From Polaribacter sp. IC066 (lineage in GTDB: Bacteria > Bacteroidota > Bacteroidia > Flavobacteriales > Flavobacteriaceae): DNA of 64,000 nt. The notes under the pieces are model-generated. The model saw only the letters and a list, made by a program, of their open reading frames with translations. It did no database searches and had not been told where the DNA came from. Within the stretch, counting starts at the first letter, position 1, and the number at the start of each line of letters is the position of its first letter. The position numbers and the translations under genes were made by a program. Of the stretch, positions 56,537-64,000 are shown one piece after another. Where the stretch lies: contig NZ_VORR01000013.1 of assembly GCF_007997085.1 (NCBI RefSeq), forward strand, positions 1 through 64,000. The letters run 5' to 3'.

Positions 56537-56854
56537 TTTTACCTTTTTTTTGAAGCTATTTTCTGCTTGTACTACATCCTAAAATTATTTAAAGCAATTT
56601 CTTTTTAACTATATTGTACCAATTAAAATTTTACGGTCTGATGTTGCAATCTCTAATTTAAAAGCAGCTATATTTTTTCATTAACAATTAAAAAAATGCC
56701 GTTTAACCCAAGCTTAAACTTTTTTGCTACTTCAAATAATCTTTAAAATAGCCATTGTATAAAAGCTATTTATTTCTGAATTGCTGACTTCGCAGAAACC
56801 ACAAAACAATTATATGCTCAAAGTTTATAATTTTGATTACCTAGAACTTTATGG
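56537..56854. other. Gap between the symporter unit and the PIG-L gene
   Basis: 318 bp. A weak 7-bp hairpin (AAATAGC 56746-56752 with GCTATTT 56765-56771) may terminate the PIG-L transcript, which ends at 56855 and runs this way. No coding frame or two-box promoter was seen. Confidence 0.35.
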
Positions 56855-59344
56855 TTACTTTTTTTTGCCAACAGACAGCATATTTGCGAACAATCTATAC
56901 GCTCCAGACACTCCTGCTGGTAATTCTCTAAAAAAACTTAAACCGGTATACATATAATTCCCTTTGCCGTATTTTGCAATTAATAAACTTCCGCTTTTTG
57001 GCAATTCGCCTTTATCATACATCGATAAAATAGGTGTAAAGTTTTCATCCCAAGCATCCGGAAAATACAAACCTCTTTCTTGCACCCAACCTTTAAAATC
57101 TTCTTCGGTAATTTTATTAGGAAAATTTAATAATTCGTGACTTTGGTCTAAAATAAACACATTAGAAAGCTCATCGGTAACTCGATCTCTAGATAATCTT
57201 AATTTAAAAGGCGCATCTACATCTACACCTCTATTGGTGTTGTATTGCACAATCATATTTCCCCCATTTTTAACATATTCTAACAGAAATTTTTGCTTAA
57301 ATTTTAATTCCTCTACAACATTGTACGCTCTAATTCCTAATACAATAGCATCAAATTTCTTTAAATTTGTTGCATTAATTTCTAACGGATTGATCTCTAC
57401 AACATTGTAACCAATTTGGCGTAAACTTTCTGGAACAGCATCTCCTGCACCTTTTATATACCCAATTTTATCGCCTACTTTCTTAATGTTTAAACGCACT
57501 ATTTTGGCCTCTGAAATTAACAAAACAGACTGTTTAGGAATATGGCTATAATTAATTTCTACCAATTCTTTTGTATAATTTTTTCCGTTTGATGTTGCTA
57601 CTACTTTTAATTTCCCCACAGATTCATTTTTGGGCGCTGTGACTAAAAAATCGATGGTTTGTTGATCGTTTTTCTGTTCAATATTAAAAACCTTTTCACT
57701 GGGCGTAATCTGCCAATTTTCTGGAACCTGTAATGTTACGATACCCGACGTAAAATTTGCGCCAGCTTTTACAACAACACTTACTTTTTTAGGCATTTCA
57801 TCAGCAAAAATAAGTACCTTATTCTTTAATTTTGTGGTGATTAAAGGCATAATTTGAAAAGGTTCATAAATTTCTCCTTTATCGCTTTCGGCATACCTTC
57901 TTACTACATCTTTCGTAATAGTAATCGGAATTCCTTCCATCACCAAATTAAAATCTATTTTGGCCGGTCTTGGCGTTTCTGGCATGCCAATTAATAAGGG
58001 ATTGCTAACGGTATACATTCCTAATTCTGAAGGTTCTCTTAACCAATAAGGATCTGAATATTGGTCTGTTTCAAGCGTGATTGTCTCCTTAAACTCATTT
58101 TTTTTATTGTCAGAGAGCGTAGCTTCTTTTACAAATCTTTTTTTATCAATTTTAGATTCAATAGACGCTAAAACCATCGCAACGTCACTTCTATTTAATA
58201 CTTCAAAATTAACATCCATATTAGAATTTGGTGTTCCGCTTGCACTACTTGCAGAGACCTCTAAATACAACCCGGCGCAGGCTTCGATAATTTCTTTAAT
58301 TTGAGTTTCTTTAATTTTTCGCCAATGTGAATCTTCCAATAACTCTATTTTTTGATATGCCTTTAATAATTTTACAATGTGTTTAGACGGATTCACAAAA
58401 TCGAAATTTTCTTCAATATCATATAAAATATCGCCAATTTCTCCGCCACCTTTAATGCGATTCCAAGTAGTATTAATACCCGAAAATATATCGTTCGAAT
58501 CCTTTAAAGTATCACCCTTTAAAAATTTTAAATATTCCGTTTGCGCACCTCTTGTGGTTACTCGCCCAAAACCTTGACATAAATGCTGACTACTTGCCAT
58601 AGACGCTAACTCATTATTAGACAAGCCTTTTAACGGATAATATACACCAACATTTAGTTTTGTGAAATCTTTAGAGGCGATTTCGAATGCAGTATTATCG
58701 CCGTAAAACCAAGAAGATGTATTGAAAAACAGACGCTTTGGCTTCCATAAACTCGTATTTTCTAATTGAGCATTGTATTTTGTACTATCGTTTGCCATTT
58801 CAAAAGCTTCTACACTTAACATGGCAGAACTGGTATGATGACCATGCGTTGTACCTGGAGTTTCATGATTAAAACGATTGATAATTACATCGGGCTTAAA
58901 ATTTCTAATTGCCCAAACCACATCACTCAAAACCTTTTCTTTGTTCCAAATTTTAAGCGTTTCGTCTGGATGTTTCGAGTAGCCAAAATCATTAGCTCGT
59001 GTAAAAAACTGCTCGCCACCATCAATATTTCTGGCCGCCAACAATTCTTGCGTTCTAATAACCCCTAACAATTCTCTAATTTCTGGGCCAATTAAATTCT
59101 GACCTCCATCTCCTCTTGTTAAAGATAAATAGCCAGTTCTTGCTTTCACTTTATTTGATAAATAAGCAATTAAACGTGTGTTTTCGTCATCTGGATGCGC
59201 CGCAATGTAGAGCGCTGTTCCTAAAAAATTAAGTTTTTGAATTTTCTCATAAATCTCATTAGACGTTAATTTTTGAGGTTCTTGAGCAAATATTGAAGTT
59301 GAAATCAATAAAAAAACAGCTGTAAAGAGTAAAAATTTCTTCAT
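56855..59344 (-). CDS. PIG-L family deacetylase with C-terminal sandwich and ThuA-like domains
   Basis: 829 residues from the ATG at 59344 (MKKFLLFTAVFLLISTSIFAQ is a signal peptide). The deacetylase domain (about 35-300) holds the zinc motif AHPDDE with further ligands in HGHH. A middle beta-sandwich region follows (about 330-600), then a GATase/ThuA-like end (FDAIVLGIRAYN, NGGNMIVQYN, about 660-829). It probably deacetylates an N-acetylated sugar outside the cytoplasm. An alternative start at 59380 is less likely. It lies upstream of the SSS symporter on the same strand. Confidence 0.9.
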   Translation of the reverse strand: MKKFLLFTAVFLLISTSIFAQEPQKLTSNEIYEKIQKLNFLGTALYIAAHPDDENTRLIAYLSNKVKARTGYLSLTRGDGGQNLIGPEIRELLGVIRTQELLAARNIDGGEQFFTRANDFGYSKHPDETLKIWNKEKVLSDVVWAIRNFKPDVIINRFNHETPGTTHGHHTSSAMLSVEAFEMANDSTKYNAQLENTSLWKPKRLFFNTSSWFYGDNTAFEIASKDFTKLNVGVYYPLKGLSNNELASMASSQHLCQGFGRVTTRGAQTEYLKFLKGDTLKDSNDIFSGINTTWNRIKGGGEIGDILYDIEENFDFVNPSKHIVKLLKAYQKIELLEDSHWRKIKETQIKEIIEACAGLYLEVSASSASGTPNSNMDVNFEVLNRSDVAMVLASIESKIDKKRFVKEATLSDNKKNEFKETITLETDQYSDPYWLREPSELGMYTVSNPLLIGMPETPRPAKIDFNLVMEGIPITITKDVVRRYAESDKGEIYEPFQIMPLITTKLKNKVLIFADEMPKKVSVVVKAGANFTSGIVTLQVPENWQITPSEKVFNIEQKNDQQTIDFLVTAPKNESVGKLKVVATSNGKNYTKELVEINYSHIPKQSVLLISEAKIVRLNIKKVGDKIGYIKGAGDAVPESLRQIGYNVVEINPLEINATNLKKFDAIVLGIRAYNVVEELKFKQKFLLEYVKNGGNMIVQYNTNRGVDVDAPFKLRLSRDRVTDELSNVFILDQSHELLNFPNKITEEDFKGWVQERGLYFPDAWDENFTPILSMYDKGELPKSGSLLIAKYGKGNYMYTGLSFFRELPAGVSGAYRLFANMLSVGKKK

Positions 59345-59608
59345 ATATAAAGTAGTCAATTTTTGTTGAGTTGGTCGCAATTTAAACCTATATAAAGCTT
59401 TTTGTTTGCGCTCAAAAAAACAATTAGTATGTTCTTGTGGATTATCACCAAAAACAAATGTAGTTTTTTTGAATCAAAAATTGGTTTGTTAACATAATTA
59501 TAACATTTTAAAAACCTTAAAAACAATGGTCATAACCTGTTGATAAATTAATTTTTAAAATCGCTAATTAACATTATATTTGTAAGACTAATTAAGAAAA
59601 GAAAGTAA
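59345..59608. other. Gap upstream of dnaN
   Basis: 264 bp. It holds two DnaA-box-like 9-mers, one mismatch each from TTATCCACA: TGTGGATTA (59436-59444) and TGTTGATAA (59538-59546). The -7 box of dnaN ends it. No gene. Confidence 0.4.
59575..59582 (+). promoter_or_regulatory. -7 box of dnaN
   Basis: TATATTTG, 26 bases before the ATG at 59609. No -33 TTG at the usual spacing; the nearest TTG is in the DnaA-box-like TGTTGATAA. Confidence 0.45.
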
Positions 59609-60727
59609 ATGAAATTTATTGTATCAAGTTCGCAATTATTAAAACAATTACAAGTTTTAGGCGGCGTTATAAATAGCAACAATACCTTACCAATTTTAGA
59701 CAATTTTTTGTTTGAATTGTCTGAAAATCAACTAAAAGTTTCTGCATCAGATTTAGAAACAACTATGAGTTCTGTAGTAGATGTAGAGAGTGATAGCAGT
59801 GCTTCTATAGCTGTTTCTGCGCGTTTATTACTAGATACTTTAAAAACGTTTCCAGACCAACCCTTAACCTTCAAAACCGAAGGTGATAACACCATAGAAA
59901 TTAGTTCTGATCAGGGTAAATATGATATGGCTTATTTTAGTGGAGACGAGTTTCCGAAAGCGGTTTCTTTGCCTTCACCAAGTACAACCGTTGTGCCTGC
60001 TCATATTTTAGGAACTGCTATTTCTAAAACAATCTTTGCTGCCGGAAATGATGATTTGCGCCCCGTAATGAGTGGTGTATTTTTTCAATTTAGTTCACAA
60101 AGCTTAACTTTTGTGGCAACAGATGCACACAAATTAGTGAAATATTCTAGAACAGACGTAACTGCAGATCAAACAGCAGAGTTTATTATGCCAAAAAAAC
60201 CTTTAAATTTATTAAAAGGAATTTTAGGCGGATCTGAAAGCGATGTAACAATCGAATATAATGACGCTAACGCAAAATTTACGTTTGATAATGTGGTTTT
60301 GGTGTGTCGTTTAATCGACGGAAAATATCCTAACTACGAAGCGGTAATTCCAAAAGAGAATCCGAATAAATTAACAGTAGATAGAGCTTCTTTCTTAAAT
60401 TCTGTAAGACGTGTTTCTATTTTCTCTAGTAAAACTACGCATCAAATTCGTTTAAAAATGGCGGGCACAGAACTAAATATTTCTGCGGAAGATTTAGATT
60501 TTGCTAACAAAGCAGATGAACGTTTAAGTTGTGATTATCAAGGTGATGATATGCAGATTGGCTTCAACTCTCGTTTTTTAAGCGAAATGCTAAACAATTT
60601 AAGTTCTAACGAAGTACTCATTGAAATGTCTTTGCCTAACAGAGCAGGAATTTTAACGCCTATTGATGGTACCGATGAGGGTGAAAAAGTGACGATGTTA
60701 GTGATGCCCGTGATGTTGAATAGCTAA
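59609..60727 (+). CDS. dnaN: DNA polymerase III beta subunit (sliding clamp)
   Basis: Processivity clamp, 372 residues, full length. It starts MKFIVSSSQLLKQLQVLGGVI; three repeated clamp domains follow with LPILDNFLFEL, DDLRPVMSGVFFQF and ATDAHKLVKYSR in the middle domain, and it ends with the MLVMPVML pocket strand. It has its own -7 box and terminator. dnaA is not adjacent, which is usual in this phylum. Confidence 0.97.
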   Translation: MKFIVSSSQLLKQLQVLGGVINSNNTLPILDNFLFELSENQLKVSASDLETTMSSVVDVESDSSASIAVSARLLLDTLKTFPDQPLTFKTEGDNTIEISSDQGKYDMAYFSGDEFPKAVSLPSPSTTVVPAHILGTAISKTIFAAGNDDLRPVMSGVFFQFSSQSLTFVATDAHKLVKYSRTDVTADQTAEFIMPKKPLNLLKGILGGSESDVTIEYNDANAKFTFDNVVLVCRLIDGKYPNYEAVIPKENPNKLTVDRASFLNSVRRVSIFSSKTTHQIRLKMAGTELNISAEDLDFANKADERLSCDYQGDDMQIGFNSRFLSEMLNNLSSNEVLIEMSLPNRAGILTPIDGTDEGEKVTMLVMPVMLNS

Positions 60728-60753
60728 TACGTGAATCACATAAAATATAAAAC

Positions 60754-60787
60754 AGAGAGCATCATTTAATTATGATGCTTTCTTTGT
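60754..60787 (+). terminator. Terminator of dnaN
   Basis: AGAGAGCATCAT (60754-60765) pairs with ATGATGCTTTCT (60772-60783), 6-base loop, one G-T pair, followed by TTGTTT. It lies 27 bases after the dnaN stop. Confidence 0.75.
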
Positions 60788-60979
60788 TTATAAATATCTG
60801 ATGTTCTGCTTTCTAAAAATACAGTTATCCACTATCTTTAAAAAAAATATTATTCTTTTAATAAAGAACTGATTAAAAATAATTTAGAGAATATGATTAA
60901 TTAACACTCAAATAATAAAATTATATTTTTCATAAAATAGCCATGAGGGAGTTTCAAAATTGTTGAAAAATTAAAAAAT
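60788..60979. other. Gap before the DUF4062-STAND gene
   Basis: It contains TTATCCACT (60825-60833), one mismatch from a DnaA box. The rest is very AT-rich, and no TAnnTTTG box with a matching TTG was found, so the promoter of the large gene is not visible. Confidence 0.35.
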
Positions 60980-63640
60980 ATGGAAACACTAAAAATATTC
61001 AAATGCTTTATTTCTTCGCCAGGGGATTGCGAAAAAGAAAGAGAAATTTGCCAAACTATAATTAATAGAATAAATTCAGGTTTAGCTAGACACCTTAGAG
61101 TGAATTTCCAGCTCTTTATGTGGGAGTATGATATCTTACCAGACATGGGGAAAAATGGCCAAGAAATCATTGATGAGTACATTAAAAAATCAAATTATGA
61201 TATTTTCATAGGAATAATGAAAAACAGGTTTGGTCATCCTACAAAAAAAGCAGGAAGTGGAACTCAACATGAATTTAATGATGCGCTTGAACGTAAAAAA
61301 AGCTCTCAAAATTCAGTACCAAGAATTATATTCTTTTTTGGTAAAGAAAATGTTGATTTGAATAATCCAAACATTGAGGAAATTTTTGAACAACATAAAA
61401 AAGTGAAACGATTTAAGACAGATATCAGTAGGAATGGAATTTATATTGATTTTAAATCTGTTAATGAATTTGAACAAAAATTAGAAGACAAACTGAACTT
61501 GTTTATTTCTGAATACTCACCATTAAGTAATCCAACTGAAAAGCTAAAGGAGGTAGACGTAGTGCTAAAGCGACTTGAAGAGGATTTAAATGAATCACTT
61601 AAAACTTATAATGAAAAAAGCCCAATTTGGATTAATCCAATTATAAGTACTAAACGCAAAGTGCCTGCTAATCCGTCAAAAAATGAAGAAAATAAAATTG
61701 ATTTAGAATCTTTTATTGAAAACCCTAGTAATATCATTATTAAAGCTCCTTCAGAATTTGGTTTAACTTCATTAGCACATTATTTAAAATTGAATGCATG
61801 GAAAGCTGGTAAAACTTTTGTTTACATTGATGCTAAAAAAACTAAAAAGCATAAAATTGTAAAGGAGATTCCGAGAGAGACTGAAAATTATTATTTTAAA
61901 AAAATCAATAGTATTGATTGTATTATATTAGATTCTGTTTGTTTTGAAGAAAATGGTATCATGCAGATGATAAAAAACATCTGTGATGAATATAAAAATA
62001 CTCCTATCATTCTTCTCAATACTCTGGATAATAATTTTTTCCTTAAATCAAATGAAGATGATAAAGTTGAAATAAGAAGGAAGTTTACTTCATTATACTT
62101 GCTCCCTTTGCCACAAACAGAAGTTAGAAAAATTGTTACAACATATGCCAAATCAAAATCGTTTATTGAAGATACTGAAACTACTCTATTGAAAGTTACT
62201 AGGGACTTAGAAACCCTTAACATGCATAGAACAGCTAAAAACTGTATTTCGATTTTGAGAGCAAGTTCACAAATGATTGATGAATATGGTCCTGTCAATA
62301 GAACAAAGTTATTAGAAACGATTTTAAATGGAGTTTTTCAAGACTACGAGTTACCGACATACCACGAAGAAAAGCCCGATGTAAAAGATTGTAGCTTTGT
62401 TTTAGGATATTTATGTGAGTTACTAGTTTTAAGAAAAGATTTCGAATTTAGTGACTCTTTTTTTAAAGAAAAGCTAACTAAATTCTGTAACGACCATTTC
62501 ATTACACTTGATTTAAATTATCTATTAAATGCCTTGAAGGATAATTCCATCATAGGAAGCACAGGGTCACACTCACACTATTTTAAAAACTCTTACTGGG
62601 TTTTCTATTTTATTGCACAAAGAATGAATATGAATCCTAAATTCCGAGAAACAATTTATCGAGATAAAAAATATATTGATTATCCTGAAATAATTGAGTT
62701 TTATACTGGAATTGATAGAAATAAAGAAGATGCTCTGATTGTATTAAGCAAAGATTTGGAAGATACTTTACAAACAGTCAAATCAAAAGTCAATATACCA
62801 AATGAATTAAACCCCTTCAAATCAATTCAGTGGAACCCTGACATTCCTACTTTAGAAAAAGAAGAAGCAAAAATTGGAGAAAATGTGATTACTTCTGGTT
62901 TACCTGATGAAGTAAAAGATAAATATGAAGATAAAAATTACAACCAAACAAAACCTTATAACCAAGTAATCAATTCTGTAATGAGGGATTATTCTATCTT
63001 AATTTTAATGCGTCAAATTTCAGCAACTTCGAGGGCCTTAAGGAATAGTGATTTTGTTAATGACACAAACCTTAAAAAAGAGTTGTTAAATAAAATTACT
63101 GAAGGATGGAATGAAATTAATAAATTATTAATTGTACTATCGCCATTACTTGCAGATAAAGGAAATGTAACATTCGAAGGAGCAAGCTTCAGTCTAAATG
63201 AAGATGATTTTAAAATATCTAATCCTGTTCAAAAAAGAATGGCTGTATTGTTAGCTCTGCCATCAAATATTGTTAGATTTTTCAAAGATGATATATATTC
63301 TGCTAAAATTGGGCCGCTTTTAATCGACAAAGCTGTGAATGAATCTAATAGTTTAATTAAGCACGAACTTATGACATTGATAACAGCGGAAAGACCAAAA
63401 AACTGGCGCATAGTAATTGATAGCTATATTGTAAACCTCGATAAGAATTCTTATTTCCTTTCTGATCTATTAATTGTATTAAATTTCAATATTGATTTCA
63501 AAGCAACAGAAATAGAAGATATTAAAACATTAAAAATGTTAGCTCAAAAATGTAGAGCTAAACACTTGTTAAAAATCAACAATCCTGATATTGGATCAAT
63601 TAATCGCCTTAAAAAATTGGAAAGTGGATCAAAATATTGA
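60980..63640 (+). CDS. DUF4062-STAND NTPase, putative anti-phage/conflict protein
   Basis: 886 residues, no signal or transmembrane helix. Residues 4-178 fit DUF4062, a TIR-related fold (KCFISSPGDCEKER, MWEYDILPDMG, YDIFIGIMKNRFG, SGTQHEFNDAL with a conserved Glu98). Residues 215-440 look like a STAND-type P-loop module: Walker-A-like APSEFGLTS (256-264) lacks the Gly and Lys; Walker-B-like DCIILDSV (313-320); and MHRTAKNCISIL resembles the winged-helix motif after the NTPase. The last 440 residues are mostly helical and may be the sensor. It stands alone after the dnaN terminator and uses AGG/GGG codons more than its neighbours, suggesting transfer. The role is inferred. Confidence 0.7.
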   Translation: METLKIFKCFISSPGDCEKEREICQTIINRINSGLARHLRVNFQLFMWEYDILPDMGKNGQEIIDEYIKKSNYDIFIGIMKNRFGHPTKKAGSGTQHEFNDALERKKSSQNSVPRIIFFFGKENVDLNNPNIEEIFEQHKKVKRFKTDISRNGIYIDFKSVNEFEQKLEDKLNLFISEYSPLSNPTEKLKEVDVVLKRLEEDLNESLKTYNEKSPIWINPIISTKRKVPANPSKNEENKIDLESFIENPSNIIIKAPSEFGLTSLAHYLKLNAWKAGKTFVYIDAKKTKKHKIVKEIPRETENYYFKKINSIDCIILDSVCFEENGIMQMIKNICDEYKNTPIILLNTLDNNFFLKSNEDDKVEIRRKFTSLYLLPLPQTEVRKIVTTYAKSKSFIEDTETTLLKVTRDLETLNMHRTAKNCISILRASSQMIDEYGPVNRTKLLETILNGVFQDYELPTYHEEKPDVKDCSFVLGYLCELLVLRKDFEFSDSFFKEKLTKFCNDHFITLDLNYLLNALKDNSIIGSTGSHSHYFKNSYWVFYFIAQRMNMNPKFRETIYRDKKYIDYPEIIEFYTGIDRNKEDALIVLSKDLEDTLQTVKSKVNIPNELNPFKSIQWNPDIPTLEKEEAKIGENVITSGLPDEVKDKYEDKNYNQTKPYNQVINSVMRDYSILILMRQISATSRALRNSDFVNDTNLKKELLNKITEGWNEINKLLIVLSPLLADKGNVTFEGASFSLNEDDFKISNPVQKRMAVLLALPSNIVRFFKDDIYSAKIGPLLIDKAVNESNSLIKHELMTLITAERPKNWRIVIDSYIVNLDKNSYFLSDLLIVLNFNIDFKATEIEDIKTLKMLAQKCRAKHLLKINNPDIGSINRLKKLESGSKY

Positions 63641-63762
63641 TTTATGAAAATTAGGTTATATACTAATCATTTATTTGTAATATTATTAGGCTTATCTGTC
63701 TGACTAAAACTAATTGACATTTTAACATTAGTTTGAATCATTAAATTGTAAGTTTATTTAAT

Positions 63763-63809
63763 AAAAACCCAATAGTTCTGAAACTAGTTCGGAACCTTTG
63801 AGGTTTTTT
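63763..63809 (+). terminator. Probable terminator after the STAND gene
   Basis: AAAAACC (63763-63769) pairs with GGTTTTT (63802-63808), with an inner GTTC/GAAC pair (63775-63778, 63792-63795), ending in a T6 run. It is about 120 bases past the stop. Confidence 0.5.
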
Positions 63810-63824
63810 AGTTACTTTTAAATC

Positions 63825-64000
63825 ATGAAAAAACTAGTCTTTTTAAGTATCATTTTACTCACTATTAGTTGTACTAAAAAAACGACAAGTGATAAAGAGT
63901 TTATCAGACCAATTCATGATACCATCGGTTTTGCGCAATACGATTGGCAACTGGACTCTATTTACAATCGCTTACAATTAAAAGACACACCAAACACCAA
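63825..64000 (+). CDS. Lipoprotein, partial (N-terminus)
   Basis: The ATG at 63825 opens MKKLVFLSIILLTISCTKK, a lipoprotein signal with lipobox TISC and Cys16. The following IHDTIGFAQYDWQLDSIYNRL recalls the start of flavobacterial AmmeMemoRadiSam system protein B, but only 58 residues are visible, so the family is uncertain. The gene runs off the right edge. Confidence 0.6.
   Translation, partial: MKKLVFLSIILLTISCTKKTTSDKEFIRPIHDTIGFAQYDWQLDSIYNRLQLKDTPNT

Noticed and set aside
1..64000. tRNA, rRNA, tmRNA, CRISPR arrays and known riboswitches
   Set aside because: I scanned for their conserved cores and found none apart from the SRP RNA.

Overview
The window reads as chromosomal DNA of a marine member of the Flavobacteriaceae (Bacteroidota), most like Polaribacter or Tenacibaculum. 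The evidence is the low G+C content, -7 boxes of the TAnnTTTG type with TTG about 19 bases upstream, a type IX secretion sorting tail, families typical of this group (DUF4199, DUF4295, DUF5606, DUF4380, the GlmU-like protein, a two-domain PIG-L deacetylase) and a small Bacteroidota-type SRP RNA. This placement is inferred from gene content, not from a marker-gene search. No rRNA, tRNA or CRISPR array was seen.

Layout. 1-123 is the tail of a transposase. 336-3757 is the dTDP-L-rhamnose operon (rfbA, rfbC, rfbD, rfbB). 3.9-6 kb holds a HAD phosphatase and a metallo-hydrolase lipoprotein. 6-12.8 kb is mostly minus strand: ftsY, a small DUF4295 gene with rpmG and rpmB, cinA, two small membrane genes (one apparently frameshifted), an FAH-family hydrolase, purU and menB. 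12.9-17.8 kb holds an esterase-like protein, a beta-barrel protein, an S1-domain protein, menD and a transaldolase-like aldolase. 18-25.5 kb holds a lipoprotein, an SDR, the SRP RNA, DUF4199, a GtrB-like glycosyltransferase, a phosphosugar mutase and an MsbA-like exporter. 25.9-31 kb is pyruvate carboxylase and a CCA-adding enzyme. 31-37 kb is a cell-surface glycan region: fucosyltransferase, a GT25 stub, an LTA-synthase-like enzyme, a Stealth phosphotransferase and two GT2 enzymes, followed by dapD. 38-40.6 kb is ruvX, def, DUF5606 and mazG. 40.6-53.5 kb alternates housekeeping genes (lon, the GlmU-like gene, a thioesterase) with gene remains: an unidentified decayed gene, an ECF sigma factor, a carboxypeptidase-regulatory-domain protein, a duplicated thioesterase tail and a VOC protein. 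53.6-59.4 kb is an oxidoreductase, an SSS symporter with an unannotated 35-residue membrane protein, and a PIG-L deacetylase. dnaN follows, then a large DUF4062-STAND protein (60980-63640) that looks like a stand-alone conflict or anti-phage gene, and finally the start of a lipoprotein.

How the genes work together. The rhamnose operon supplies dTDP-rhamnose, probably to the glycosyltransferases at 31-37 kb. menD and menB belong to menaquinone synthesis. FtsY and the SRP RNA belong to the same membrane-targeting pathway.

Main points for a second look: (1) the DUF4062-STAND protein, whose P-loop lacks the usual lysine; (2) a roughly 40-bp hairpin repeat with five copies, four ending at a start or stop codon and the fifth forming the N-terminus of MenD; (3) two 221-228 bp MITE-like elements with matching inverted ends; (4) a set of genes inactivated mainly by nonsense codons and ATA in place of ATG.
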